From JABFRJ01 sp963847145 (GTDB lineage Bacteria > Pseudomonadota > Alphaproteobacteria > Rhizobiales > Hyphomicrobiaceae): a stretch of DNA of 64,000 nt. This document shows, piece after piece, positions 17,712-26,295 of this stretch. Position numbers and translations under genes: made by a program. The stretch is taken from assembly GCA_963847145.1 (NCBI GenBank), contig CAWJYN010000008.1, positions 1 through 64,000 of the forward strand, read 5' to 3'. The notes beneath the pieces were generated by a model, which searched no databases, was not told the DNA's origin, and worked only from the letters and a program-made list of their open reading frames with translations. Every line of letters starts with the position of its first letter. Within the stretch, counting starts at the first letter, position 1.

Positions 17712-18709
17712 ATGAAGATGAAGCGGACGACTCTGCTGATCGGGCTGACGGCTGTTGCTCTCGGCGTAAGCCTGCTCGCCATACCGACCTCGCAGGCGCA
17801 AAAGGCTGCCGGGATAACGCGCGTCGGCTGGCTGGAGGTCTGTGGCCCCGGTCCTCGGCGCCCCAATCTCGATATTTTCCGGGCTCGCCTGGCGGAAACT
17901 AGGCTACGTCGAGGGGAAGAACCTCATCATTGAGCAACGATTCGCAGATTGCCAATACGACCGGATGCCGAAGCTTGCCGCTGAACTCATGCAAATTCCG
18001 GTCGACGTTCTTTTCACCATGGGCACGAGGGCGACACGAATCGTCGTCTGCAGCGGTGAAGACTACGCCGATTGTGGCCTACTCGTGCGATCCCTTCGCG
18101 CACGTTACACAGCTCGCTCACCCGGGTGGAAATCTGACAGGCGTCACATGTATGACGACGGAGATGATGCCGAAGCGCCTTCGAACTCCTCAAGGAGGTG
18201 CTTCCCAAGGCCTCGCGGGTGATGTTTCTTCAAGACCCTGAAGCTGCTACCAACGCGTTCGATCTGACTCAAAGAGGCTGCACCGCGTCTGGGTATCCAG
18301 ATGCAAGCGGCTCAGGTGGAAGCTGACGAAGATCTGCTACCGGAACTCACCAAAGATCGCGAAGGAGCATCCCGACGCATTGTTGGTGTATCCGGACGTC
18401 GTTCTTAGCTCTCATCCTCGGCCTCAGCAACTCGCCGACTTCGCCCTCAAGGCCCAATTGCCCACGATGCATGCTTTCCGATTTTATGTAGACGCTGGCG
18501 GTCTCATGTCCTACGGCGCGACCACATCCGAGATTTATACGACCGCGGCTGAGCAGGTTGCAAAAATCCTGGGTGGCACTCGGCCGAGTGAGCTGCCGCT
18601 GCGACAGGCAACGCGGTTCGAGTTGGTCATCAATAACAAGACCGCGAAGGCGCTGGGCCTTACCATTCCGCCAAGCCTGCTGTCGCGAGCCGAGGAGGTG
18701 ATCGAGTGA
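17712..18709 (+). pseudogene. ABC transporter substrate-binding protein (COG2984 type), several frameshifts
   Basis: The pieces follow one another in three frames. A signal peptide (MKMKRTTLLIGLTAVALGVS, cleavage near SQAQ) leads to GITRVGWLEV. Then come KLGYVEGKNLIIEQRF, PKLAAELMQIPVDVLFTMG, TTPIVAYSCDPFAHVTQLAH, ELLKEVLPKASRVMFLQDPE, and finally DALLVYPDVVLSSH to SLLSRAEEVIE. This matches the uncharacterised ABC binding proteins with YVEGKN...IEQR. I can place five single-base insertions, near 17899, 18046, 18180, 18270 and 18350. No permease or ATPase gene follows, so even an intact protein would lack local partners. Confidence 0.85.
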
Positions 18710-18985
18710 GAGGGATTCTGTGCAAATTGCTGCAGATGCTCACGTCCCCTCCTGGCCCAAAGCTGAAATTCAGCTTTTTGACTTCTATCGGATGCACAGT
18801 GGACGTCAGATGCGGAGCGGCGAAAATGGGGACAGCCACCTGTTCGCCGACGCTTAATGGGCGAACCTGCCGGTGCCCTGGCCGTGAGAAGGCGGCTGTC
18901 CCATTTTCGCCCGACTTACCATTGACGCCGCGCCACTTCCCCCGCAAGTTTCAACCTGAACGATGACAGAGGGACGCCGCACGAC

Positions 18986-20428
18986 ATGCAAGTTTTGAGG
19001 GGGAGACGACCGGTTGTGGCGTCGGCCGTGACCGCGGCAATGCTGTTGGCGATCACGCCCGCATGGGCAGCGGGGAACGCGGCTCAGCTCAATGGAACGC
19101 AGCTCGGCGCCCTGTGGGTCATCCCGTTCGCCGGTTTGCTGCTGTCGATTGCCGTGCTGCCGCTCGCCGCACCGCAGGTCTGGCATCATCACTTCGGCAA
19201 GATCACGGCCGGCTGGGCGCTGCTGTTTTTGCTGCCGTGCGCTGCCCTATTCGGTCTCCCATCGACCACTTACGAACTCATGCACACGGTCATTCTCGAA
19301 TATGTGCCGTTCCTGATTTTGCTGTTCGCGCTGTTTACCGTTGCAGGCGGTGTGCTCATCAAGGGTAACCTGCATGGCTCGCCGGCCCTCAACACGGGCA
19401 TTCTGGCGATAGGCACGGTGATTGCGTCCATCACCGGCACGACGGGCGCAGCGATGCTGCTCATCCGGCCCATCATCCGCGCCAACGACAACCGCCTGCA
19501 TAATGCGCATGTCATCGTGTTCTTTATCTTCTTGGTGGCCAATATCGGTGGATCGCTCACGCCGCTTGGTGATCCGCCGTTGTTTCTCGGTTTCCTGAAA
19601 GGCGTCGACTTCTTCTGGCCAACCCGCAATCTGCTGGCGCCGATGCTGCTGGTCTCGGCGGTTTTGCTGGCCGTGTTCTTCGTGCTCGACTGGTATTTGT
19701 TCCGCATCGATAAAGATTATCCGCCGAAGCCAGACCCGACACCAGACAGCCGCCTTCGCATCGAGGGATGGCTCAACGTGGCGTTGCTCGGTGCGATTGT
19801 TGTCGCCGTGTTAGTGAGTGGCGTTTGGAAGCCAGGGATCGGCGTAACCGTCAACGGCATCGAGATTGAATTGCAGAACGTGGTACGGGATGGGCTGCTG
19901 CTCGTCATTGCGTGGGTGTCGTGGCAATTTACCCGCGCGTCCATCCGCGAGGGCAATGGATTCTCGTGGGGTCCCATCGCTGAAGTCGCCAAGCTGTTTG
20001 CAGGCATCTTTATCACGATCATACCGGCGATCGCCATCCTGCGGGCAGGCACCAAGGGTGCATTGGAACCAGTGGTGCGGCTGGTGACAGACGCGCAAGG
20101 CCAGCCGATCAACGCGATGTACTTCTGGCTGGCGGGTGGCCTGTCGAGCTTCCTCGACAATGCGCCGACCTATCTGGTGTTCTTCAATATGGCGGGCGGC
20201 GACGCCAATCAACTGATGGGGCCGCTCGGCACAACGCTGCTGGCGATTTCAGCGGGGGCGGTGTTCATGGGCGCGAATACCTATATCGGCAACGCCCCGA
20301 ACTTCATGGTCAAAGCCATCGCCGAAGAACGCGGCATCAAAATGCCGAGCTTCTTTGGCTATATGCTGTGGTCGGGATGCTTTCTCATTCCGTGCTTCGT
20401 GCTGGTCACGTGGGTGTTTTTTCGCTGA
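18986..20428 (+). CDS. Sodium:proton antiporter / CitMHS-type ion transporter
   Basis: 480 residues, about 12 transmembrane segments after a cleavable-looking N-terminus (MLLAITPAWA). Conserved blocks are ASITGTTGAAMLLIRPIIRA, VANIGGSLTPLGDPPLFLGF and LAGGLSSFLDNAPTYLVFFN, typical of the ion-transporter superfamily proteins annotated as sodium:proton antiporters (CitMHS_2). The ion or substrate is not set by sequence alone. The upstream 276 nt (18710-18985) contain the motif GGGGACAGCCACC followed by its inverse GGCGGCTGTCCC about 50 nt later. uvrC starts 90 nt downstream on the same strand. Confidence 0.85.
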   Translation: MQVLRGRRPVVASAVTAAMLLAITPAWAAGNAAQLNGTQLGALWVIPFAGLLLSIAVLPLAAPQVWHHHFGKITAGWALLFLLPCAALFGLPSTTYELMHTVILEYVPFLILLFALFTVAGGVLIKGNLHGSPALNTGILAIGTVIASITGTTGAAMLLIRPIIRANDNRLHNAHVIVFFIFLVANIGGSLTPLGDPPLFLGFLKGVDFFWPTRNLLAPMLLVSAVLLAVFFVLDWYLFRIDKDYPPKPDPTPDSRLRIEGWLNVALLGAIVVAVLVSGVWKPGIGVTVNGIEIELQNVVRDGLLLVIAWVSWQFTRASIREGNGFSWGPIAEVAKLFAGIFITIIPAIAILRAGTKGALEPVVRLVTDAQGQPINAMYFWLAGGLSSFLDNAPTYLVFFNMAGGDANQLMGPLGTTLLAISAGAVFMGANTYIGNAPNFMVKAIAEERGIKMPSFFGYMLWSGCFLIPCFVLVTWVFFR

Positions 20429-20517
20429 GGGGAGCCCTATTCGCGATTGTCTGTCGGCAGCACGCTCCAGCTACCTTACACCTTCCGTCAGGCCCCCTGG
20501 CGGCCTACATAGCGTCC

Positions 20518-22755
20518 ATGAGCGACACCCCGGCTGATGCCGAACACCCCTCTCCGCCTGCTGTTCCCGCTGTGCCCACCGGCCCGGAGGTGATCCAGGG
20601 CTATCTGGCGCATCTGCCGGGGCGGCCGGGCGTTTACCGGATGATCGATGCGGCGGGGGAGGTGCTGTATGTGGGCAAGGCGCGCTCGCTGAAGGCGCGT
20701 GTCTCGAACTATGCGCGCACCACGGGGCTGTCGAACCGCATCTTGCGGATGGTGATGGCGACGGCGTCGATGGAGTTCGTGACCGTCCGCACGGAAGCTG
20801 AAGCGCTGCTGCTGGAAGCCAACCTGATCAAGCGGTTGCGCCCGCGCTACAACGTGCTGATGCGGGACGATAAGTCGTTTCCCTATATTTTGATGCGGCG
20901 GGATGTGGCGTCGCCACAGATCCTCAAGCATCGCGGCGCGCGATCGAGCAAGGGCGACTATTTCGGGCCGTTTGCGTCGGCTGGTGCGGTGGTGCGCACC
21001 ATCAATATGTTGCAGCGGGCGTTCCTGCTGCGCACGTGCTCGGACAGTGAGTTCGACACCCGCACGCGGCCGTGCATGTTGCACCAAATCAAGCGCTGCG
21101 CGGCGCCCTGCACGGGTGAAATTGCGCCGGAGGAGTATGCCAAGCTGGTGGATGACGCGACGGCGTTTCTGCGCGGGCAGAGCCAGAACGTGCGGCGCAT
21201 GTATCAAAACATGATGGAAGAGGCGGCCGCCAAGCAGGACTACGAGCAGGCCGCCAAGTTCCGCAACCGGCTGTGGGCGCTGGCGCATGTGACGGCGGAT
21301 CAGGTGATCAATCCGGACGGTATTGAAGAAGCTGACGTCTTTGCGGCGCATCAGGAGGGCGGGCAGACGTGCATCCAGGTGTTCTTCTTCCGCACAGGGC
21401 AGAACTGGGGCAATCGCGCGTACTATCCAAAGGCGGATCGCAGTCTTGAAGCCGGCGCGGTGCTCGAAAGCTTCGTCGCGCAGTTTTATGACGATAAGCC
21501 GGTGCCGCGGCTGATTTTGGCGAGCCATGGATTCGAGAGCGTGGAGCTGATGGCGGAAGCGCTGTCGGTGCGTGCTGGCTACAAGGTCGAGCTGCGAGTG
21601 CCGCAGCGGGGCGCGAAGTCGGACATGATCGATCACGCGTTACAGAACGCGCGTGAGGCGCTGGGGCGGCGATTGGCTGAGACATCATCGCAGCTGCGGT
21701 TGCTGGATGGCGTACGCGAGCGGTTCGGGTTGGCGAGCATCCCGCGCCGTATCGAGGTTTACGACAACAGTCACATTCAAGGCGCGCATGCGGTGGGCGG
21801 CATGATCGTGGCCGGGCCGGAAGGCTTTGTGAAAGGGCAATACCGCAAGTTCAACATCAAGTCGGAGGGTCTCGTTCCTGGTGACGACTACGGCATGATG
21901 CGGGAAGTGCTGACGCGGCGCTTCAAGCGGCTGGCGAGCAGCGGTTCTGCGGATGCTCCCGATACCCCCTCCCCGCAAGGGGGAGGGGGACCCGCATCGT
22001 TGGCAAAGGCATTCGCAAGTGTCGAAATAACTGGCGGTGTCGATCCCATCGTCCCCTCCCCCGTCGCGCCCCGCGCGCATCCGCACGACGCGGGGGAGGG
22101 ACAGGGTGGGGGGTATGATGACAAGCCTGATGCCTCGCGCATCGAAGAGCCCGCGCCGCCGCCGCGCAAGGAGCGGGGGGCGGATGCGATTGCGTTCGGG
22201 GTATTGCGTGCGGATGATGCGCCTGAGACTGTGGCGGACGATGCCGAAGACGACGACAGTTCCGACGACGCGGTGCTGGCTGACGTGCCGTTCCCGGATC
22301 GGCCCGACCTGGTGTTTGTCGATGGCGGGCTCGGGCAGCTGACGATTGCGCGCGAGGTGCTCGCGGAACTCGGCGTGACGGATGTGGCGCTGATCGGCGT
22401 GGCCAAGGGGCCGGACCGTGACGCGGGGCGTGAGCACTTCCACATTCCGGGGCGGCCGCAGTCGATGATGCTGGAGCCGCGCGATCCGGTGCTTTACTTT
22501 GTGCAGCGGCTGCGCGACGAGGCGCATCGCTTTGCAATCGGCACGCACCGGGCGAAGCGTTCGAAAGCCATCGGGCAGAACCCGCTGGACGAGATCGAGG
22601 GCATTGGTCCGACGCGGAAGCGTGCGCTGCTGCAACACTTCGGCTCGGCCAAGTCTGTGTCACGCGCCGGCGTCGAAGACTTGAAAGCTGTCAAAGGCGT
22701 CAGCGCGGAGATGGCGCAGAAGATCTACGACTTCTTCCACGATCCGCGCGGTTGA
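20518..22755 (+). CDS. uvrC: Excinuclease ABC subunit C, with in-frame insertion
   Basis: 745 residues from the ATG at 20518. The GIY-YIG domain lies near residues 35-115 (GVYRMIDAAGEVLYVGKARSL). The UVR motif segment is around DYEQAAKFRNRLWAL, the RNase H-like 5' nuclease follows (EVYDNSHIQGAHAVGGMIV, then PDLVFVDGGLGQL), and a C-terminal helix-hairpin-helix closes it (LDEIEGIGPTRKRALLQHFG). UvrC makes both incisions in nucleotide excision repair with UvrA and UvrB. The protein is over 100 residues longer than the roughly 610 of E. coli UvrC; the extra lies at about residues 480-595, where a repeat has entered in frame, next to an acidic linker (DDAEDDDSSDDAV). Confidence 0.95.
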   Translation: MSDTPADAEHPSPPAVPAVPTGPEVIQGYLAHLPGRPGVYRMIDAAGEVLYVGKARSLKARVSNYARTTGLSNRILRMVMATASMEFVTVRTEAEALLLEANLIKRLRPRYNVLMRDDKSFPYILMRRDVASPQILKHRGARSSKGDYFGPFASAGAVVRTINMLQRAFLLRTCSDSEFDTRTRPCMLHQIKRCAAPCTGEIAPEEYAKLVDDATAFLRGQSQNVRRMYQNMMEEAAAKQDYEQAAKFRNRLWALAHVTADQVINPDGIEEADVFAAHQEGGQTCIQVFFFRTGQNWGNRAYYPKADRSLEAGAVLESFVAQFYDDKPVPRLILASHGFESVELMAEALSVRAGYKVELRVPQRGAKSDMIDHALQNAREALGRRLAETSSQLRLLDGVRERFGLASIPRRIEVYDNSHIQGAHAVGGMIVAGPEGFVKGQYRKFNIKSEGLVPGDDYGMMREVLTRRFKRLASSGSADAPDTPSPQGGGGPASLAKAFASVEITGGVDPIVPSPVAPRAHPHDAGEGQGGGYDDKPDASRIEEPAPPPRKERGADAIAFGVLRADDAPETVADDAEDDDSSDDAVLADVPFPDRPDLVFVDGGLGQLTIAREVLAELGVTDVALIGVAKGPDRDAGREHFHIPGRPQSMMLEPRDPVLYFVQRLRDEAHRFAIGTHRAKRSKAIGQNPLDEIEGIGPTRKRALLQHFGSAKSVSRAGVEDLKAVKGVSAEMAQKIYDFFHDPRG
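21951..22115. repeat. Palindromic intergenic-type repeat inserted in frame inside uvrC
   Basis: Within uvrC the DNA reads ACCCCCTCCCCGCAAGGGG, then GAGGGGGACCCGC, and later CGTCCCCTCCCCCG followed by GGGGGAGGGACAGGGTGGG. Such C-rich/G-rich inverted repeats are normally intergenic. Here the segment adds about 55 codons (TPSPQGGGGPASLAKAFA... to EGQGGG) between the two halves of the nuclease domain without breaking the frame. Confidence 0.7.
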
Positions 22756-22760
22756 TGGGC

Positions 22761-23441
22761 TTAGCAGCCGCAGGTCGATGCATCCGACTTGGTGATCGTC
22801 GGGCAGGCGGCGCGCGGCTTCAGGTAGACCGTTTCGGTCATGTTGTAGGTTGCGCTGTAGCCGCCGTTGCCTTTCGCCATGGAGCCGCCGAGGGTGGCGC
22901 CATTGATCGTCTGCGGGCTTGAGAAGTTGAACAACGTCGGTGTGTAGCCGTAGGTCACGTTGGCGACGACGACGCTGTCGGACGTCGTCAGCATGCCGGT
23001 GGCGGGCAGCGTGAACGTGGTGTTCGGGCAGGTGCAGGTGACGCTGGTCGAGACGGCTGAATCGTAGGAGCACTTCCACTTCTGCTTGGTGTCGGTGGCG
23101 CTGGCGGCGGTCGAAGCGATGACGCTGATGTCGACTTTCAGCTTGTTGGGCGAATAGGGCGCCAGCAGATAGGCGCTCACTTTCATGATGTCTTCGATGT
23201 CGGTCGACGAGATGTTGCCGTTGTAGCGGGCCACGAGATCGCCGGCGGTGCTGCCGACCTGCGTCACGCGGCGGTTGACGGTGACTGCCTGGCTCATTTC
23301 GACGGCGCCCATGAACAGCATGATCATGATCGGCACGATGAGTGCGAACTCGACGGCGGCGACGCCTTCGGCGCGCGTGATGAAAGTGCGGATGGCGGCG
23401 GTTGCGCGCACGCGGGGACGGAACAAAATCGGCTTCGACAT
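22761..23441 (-). CDS. TadE-like minor pilin / pilus assembly protein
   Basis: 226 residues. The N-terminal RAEGVAAVEFALIVPIMIMLF is the TadE-like signature: a basic stretch, the Glu-Phe-Ala at the helix start, then one hydrophobic helix. The rest is a cysteine-containing extracytoplasmic domain (WKCSYDSAVSTSVTCTCPN and a CGC end). TadE/F pseudopilins serve Flp/Tad type IVc pili, but no tad secretion genes are in the window. It follows the second TadE-like gene by 52 nt on the same strand, so they probably form an operon. Confidence 0.85.
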   Translation of the reverse strand: MSKPILFRPRVRATAAIRTFITRAEGVAAVEFALIVPIMIMLFMGAVEMSQAVTVNRRVTQVGSTAGDLVARYNGNISSTDIEDIMKVSAYLLAPYSPNKLKVDISVIASTAASATDTKQKWKCSYDSAVSTSVTCTCPNTTFTLPATGMLTTSDSVVVANVTYGYTPTLFNFSSPQTINGATLGGSMAKGNGGYSATYNMTETVYLKPRAACPTITKSDASTCGC

Positions 23442-23493
23442 GATGAGTATCCGGTCAGGTGAGAGGCGACGGAGTGCAAAGCTGGCGGGTGGC

Positions 23494-24087
23494 TCAGTAG
23501 GGTTCGGTTTCGAACACGGCGGAGGCCTGGATCAGGAACGATCCATCGCTCAGCTGGCCGAGCGGGAGGAAGGGCAGCTTGCCGCCAAAACTCCAGGCGT
23601 AGCAAAGGGTCACCATCACGATCGAGCTTTGCGCGCCGGCATTGAAGGCGGACATGGCGTCGGCGTTGGTGACGAGCGCGTTGGCGGCGGTTTTGCAGTT
23701 GGGTTGGGTGATGGTTGCAAAGGTATTCTTGGCTTGGACAAGCACGACGGAGTTGTTGAAGCAGTCATTGAAGTTGACGGTCTTCAGGCAGATCTGCTTG
23801 CGGAATTCGGTTTTGAGGGCGTCGCCGGTGAGGCCGGCGTAAGGCGAGCCGGACGCCGCGGTCTGGAAGGAGCCGGTGCGCATGTCGCGCGAGGCGGTCC
23901 AGACGGCGTTCTCGGAGGTGAAGATCCAGAAGAACAGTTGGCAGACACTGAGAATGCCGAACAGGAGCATAAAGAAGGGCAGCGAAACGAGCGCGAACTC
24001 GACTGCCGTTGCGCCGTCTTCATCGCGGCGCAGCCGGAGGCTGAAGCGGCGCGCGGACCGGAAGGATCTGGCCATTGCGGAAGTCAT
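23494..24087 (-). CDS. TadE-like minor pilin / pilus assembly protein
   Basis: 197 residues from the ATG at 24087 (another at 24075). The signature is LRRDEDGATAVEFALVSLPF followed by a hydrophobic helix and SENAVWTASRDMRTGSFQ. The periplasmic part has cysteines in KQICLKTVNFNDCFN and TQPNCKTAAN. It is the upstream member of the pair with the other TadE-like gene. Function in pilus assembly or secretion is family knowledge; the partner genes must lie elsewhere. Confidence 0.85.
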   Translation of the reverse strand: MTSAMARSFRSARRFSLRLRRDEDGATAVEFALVSLPFFMLLFGILSVCQLFFWIFTSENAVWTASRDMRTGSFQTAASGSPYAGLTGDALKTEFRKQICLKTVNFNDCFNNSVVLVQAKNTFATITQPNCKTAANALVTNADAMSAFNAGAQSSIVMVTLCYAWSFGGKLPFLPLGQLSDGSFLIQASAVFETEPY

Positions 24088-24382
24088 CTCTTGCCACCTT
24101 CAACTCGAAACCCGGAATTGGGCGCAACACCCACGTTTTGACGCTGTCCGTAAAAGCAAGGATCGCGCCGTTACCAGAGGCGATTAAAGGCCAGTGTTCT
24201 GAATGATGCGTAAAAGTGGAGGTTTCGGGCCATCGTGCCGAAGTGCATTCGCCGAACAGGGTTGAGGGACCGTAAAATCTTGTGCCGGGCTGGTGCGGGG
24301 GGCGTGACAGCCGCGTCGGGCTGGACAGCGGCGCGAAAGCGGTGGACGATTTTGGCACAACCACGAAAGGGACGTTCACGCC

Positions 24383-25543
24383 ATGGCCACGTTTTCGGGA
24401 CTTGATGCACTCCTCAAGCGCGCGACCGATAACGGCGACGTGCCGGGCGTCGTGGTGGCCGCCGGTACCCGTGACGGCCTGATCTATCAGGCCGGGTTTG
24501 GCAGGCGTGCGGTAGGCGAGGCCGCCGAGATGACGCCGGATACGGTGTGCTGGATCGCGTCGATGACCAAGGCCGCGACCGGCGCATGCGCGATGCAACT
24601 CGTCGAGCAGGGTAAGCTGACACTTGATGGGCCGATTGCGGACGTGCTGCCGGTGCTGGCCAGCGTGCAGGTCCTCGACGGATTTGAGGCCAGTGGCCAG
24701 CCCCGCATGCGGCCGGCCAAGCGGCCGATCACGCTGCGGCATCTGCTGACGCACACGGCCGGTTTTAGCTACGACATGTGGAATGCCGACATGGTCCGTT
24801 ATCAGGAGGCTTGCGATGTGCCCGGTGTCATTACGTGCCGGGCGAAGGCGCTGACAACGCCACTGCTGTTCGATCCGGGCGAGCGCTGGGAATATGGGAT
24901 CAGCATCGACTGGGCGGGCAAGGCGGTTGAGGCCGTGTCCGGGCAGAAGCTCGGCGAGTACATGAAAGCAAATCTGCTGGAGCCGCTGGGCATGGCGGAT
25001 ACCGGTTTCAAGCTGGGTGCGAGCCAGAGCGCGCGGCGGGCGGCGATCCACGTGCGTGCGCCGGAGGGGTTGGCGGCGACGCCGATTGTGCTGGAGCAGA
25101 ACCCAGAATTCGAGATGGGTGGCGGCGGGCTCTATGGGACTGTGGGCGATTATCTGCGGTTTGCGCGGATGATCCTGAACGGCGGGATGCTCGACGGGGT
25201 TCGCGTGTTGAAACCGGAAACGGTGGCGCTGATGTCACGCAACGCAATGGGGGAGACACGGTGCGCGCCCATGAAAACCGTGAAACCGGGCTCGTCCAAC
25301 GATGTCGCGTTCGTTGACGGCATGGAATGGGGCTTGAGTTTCATGATCAATCCGGCACCGCTGGCCACCGGGCGCTCGGCGGGGTCGCTGGCGTGGGCGG
25401 GGTTGGCCAACAGTTATTATTGGATTGATCCGGCCAAAGGCCTCGCCGGGGTGTTCGCCACGCAAATTCTGCCGTTTGCCGATGTCAAAGCGTTGCCGTT
25501 GTTTGAGGCGTTTGAGGCGGAGGTTTATCGAGCCGTTGCCTGA
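24383..25543 (+). CDS. Serine hydrolase of the beta-lactamase/esterase family (class C fold)
   Basis: 386 residues, no signal peptide, so probably cytoplasmic. The nucleophile motif is SMTK (Ser60, Lys63) in VCWIASMTKAATG. The second motif is near Tyr171 in WEYGISIDWAGK. ITLRHLLTHTAG is the usual hydrophobic loop. A triglycine segment (FEMGGGGLYGTVGDYLRF) and a late SLAWAGLANSYYWIDP stand where the third motif is expected. Members of this family are esterases, D-aminopeptidases or true beta-lactamases. There is no marker for antibiotic resistance here. Confidence 0.88.
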   Translation: MATFSGLDALLKRATDNGDVPGVVVAAGTRDGLIYQAGFGRRAVGEAAEMTPDTVCWIASMTKAATGACAMQLVEQGKLTLDGPIADVLPVLASVQVLDGFEASGQPRMRPAKRPITLRHLLTHTAGFSYDMWNADMVRYQEACDVPGVITCRAKALTTPLLFDPGERWEYGISIDWAGKAVEAVSGQKLGEYMKANLLEPLGMADTGFKLGASQSARRAAIHVRAPEGLAATPIVLEQNPEFEMGGGGLYGTVGDYLRFARMILNGGMLDGVRVLKPETVALMSRNAMGETRCAPMKTVKPGSSNDVAFVDGMEWGLSFMINPAPLATGRSAGSLAWAGLANSYYWIDPAKGLAGVFATQILPFADVKALPLFEAFEAEVYRAVA

Positions 25544-25694
25544 TCTCAGCACGATCGGGCGTGGAGTGTGGCTGGTTCGGGGTTGCTTTTGCGCGGGGAC
25601 AGATGGCACAGGGACACATCTTCGCCGCAGGTCCGACGTGATGCCGCCTTGGCGGCCCGGTAGCCGGCAGAGGTCGGGTTGTTTAAGGGGTGCC

Positions 25695-26174
25695 ATGCGA
25701 GCCGTTTTGAAACCGTGCGCGGCCAGCGCAATCGCCATCGGTCTTGCCGCCCTGCTGGCCGGCTGCAGCGGTGCGGTGATCGATGGGGCGTCTGAAGGCT
25801 CGTCGGCGATCAATCATGGCTGTGTCGATGACAGCAAGGCGTGCATTGATCAGCGGCAGGCGGCGCTGCGCACGCTTCAGTCGGACAAGTCACGCAGCTG
25901 GGTCAAGCAGCCAGCGTCGGCGGCATCGTATGCAACCGGCGTGCGGATGTTCGCGTTCAAGATCGAGAAAGCCCGGTTGACGTGTGACGAGCTGGGTGCC
26001 GGGCGACGCGAGGCCGACGGTGCGCCAGGCACGCTCAGGTCATCGCAGGCCCGTGGTCTGACGCCGGCGCAAGTCTCGCGCGGGCTGATGTTTGCAGCCG
26101 AAGTCGGCAAAGAACTCGACCGCGAGCGCCAGCGCCGCTGTCCCAACGAAGCCGGTTTGCGCCGCGGGGTTTGA
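25695..26174 (+). CDS. Lipoprotein of unknown function
   Basis: 159 residues from the ATG at 25695 with AGGGG just upstream. The signal peptide ends in the lipobox LAGC (Cys24), so the protein is predicted to be lipid-anchored. Mature part: CSGAVIDGASEGSSAINHGC with further cysteines (DDSKACIDQRQ, ARLTCDELG, RRCPNEAG) that may pair. A helical stretch runs from LTPAQVSRGLMFAAEVGKEL. It resembles small alphaproteobacterial lipoproteins of unknown role. An open frame back to 25425 overlaps the hydrolase gene and is rejected. Confidence 0.75.
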   Translation: MRAVLKPCAASAIAIGLAALLAGCSGAVIDGASEGSSAINHGCVDDSKACIDQRQAALRTLQSDKSRSWVKQPASAASYATGVRMFAFKIEKARLTCDELGAGRREADGAPGTLRSSQARGLTPAQVSRGLMFAAEVGKELDRERQRRCPNEAGLRRGV

Positions 26175-26295
26175 TTTTCCAGCGCTGTGCGTTTCGCACG
26201 CTCGATCAGCGGCCCGCGATCGTCCCCCTGATGGCAGAGCACCAGAGGGACATTCGTTTGGTTGTGTCGACGGCAAGGCCAACCGGCGTTTCAGT

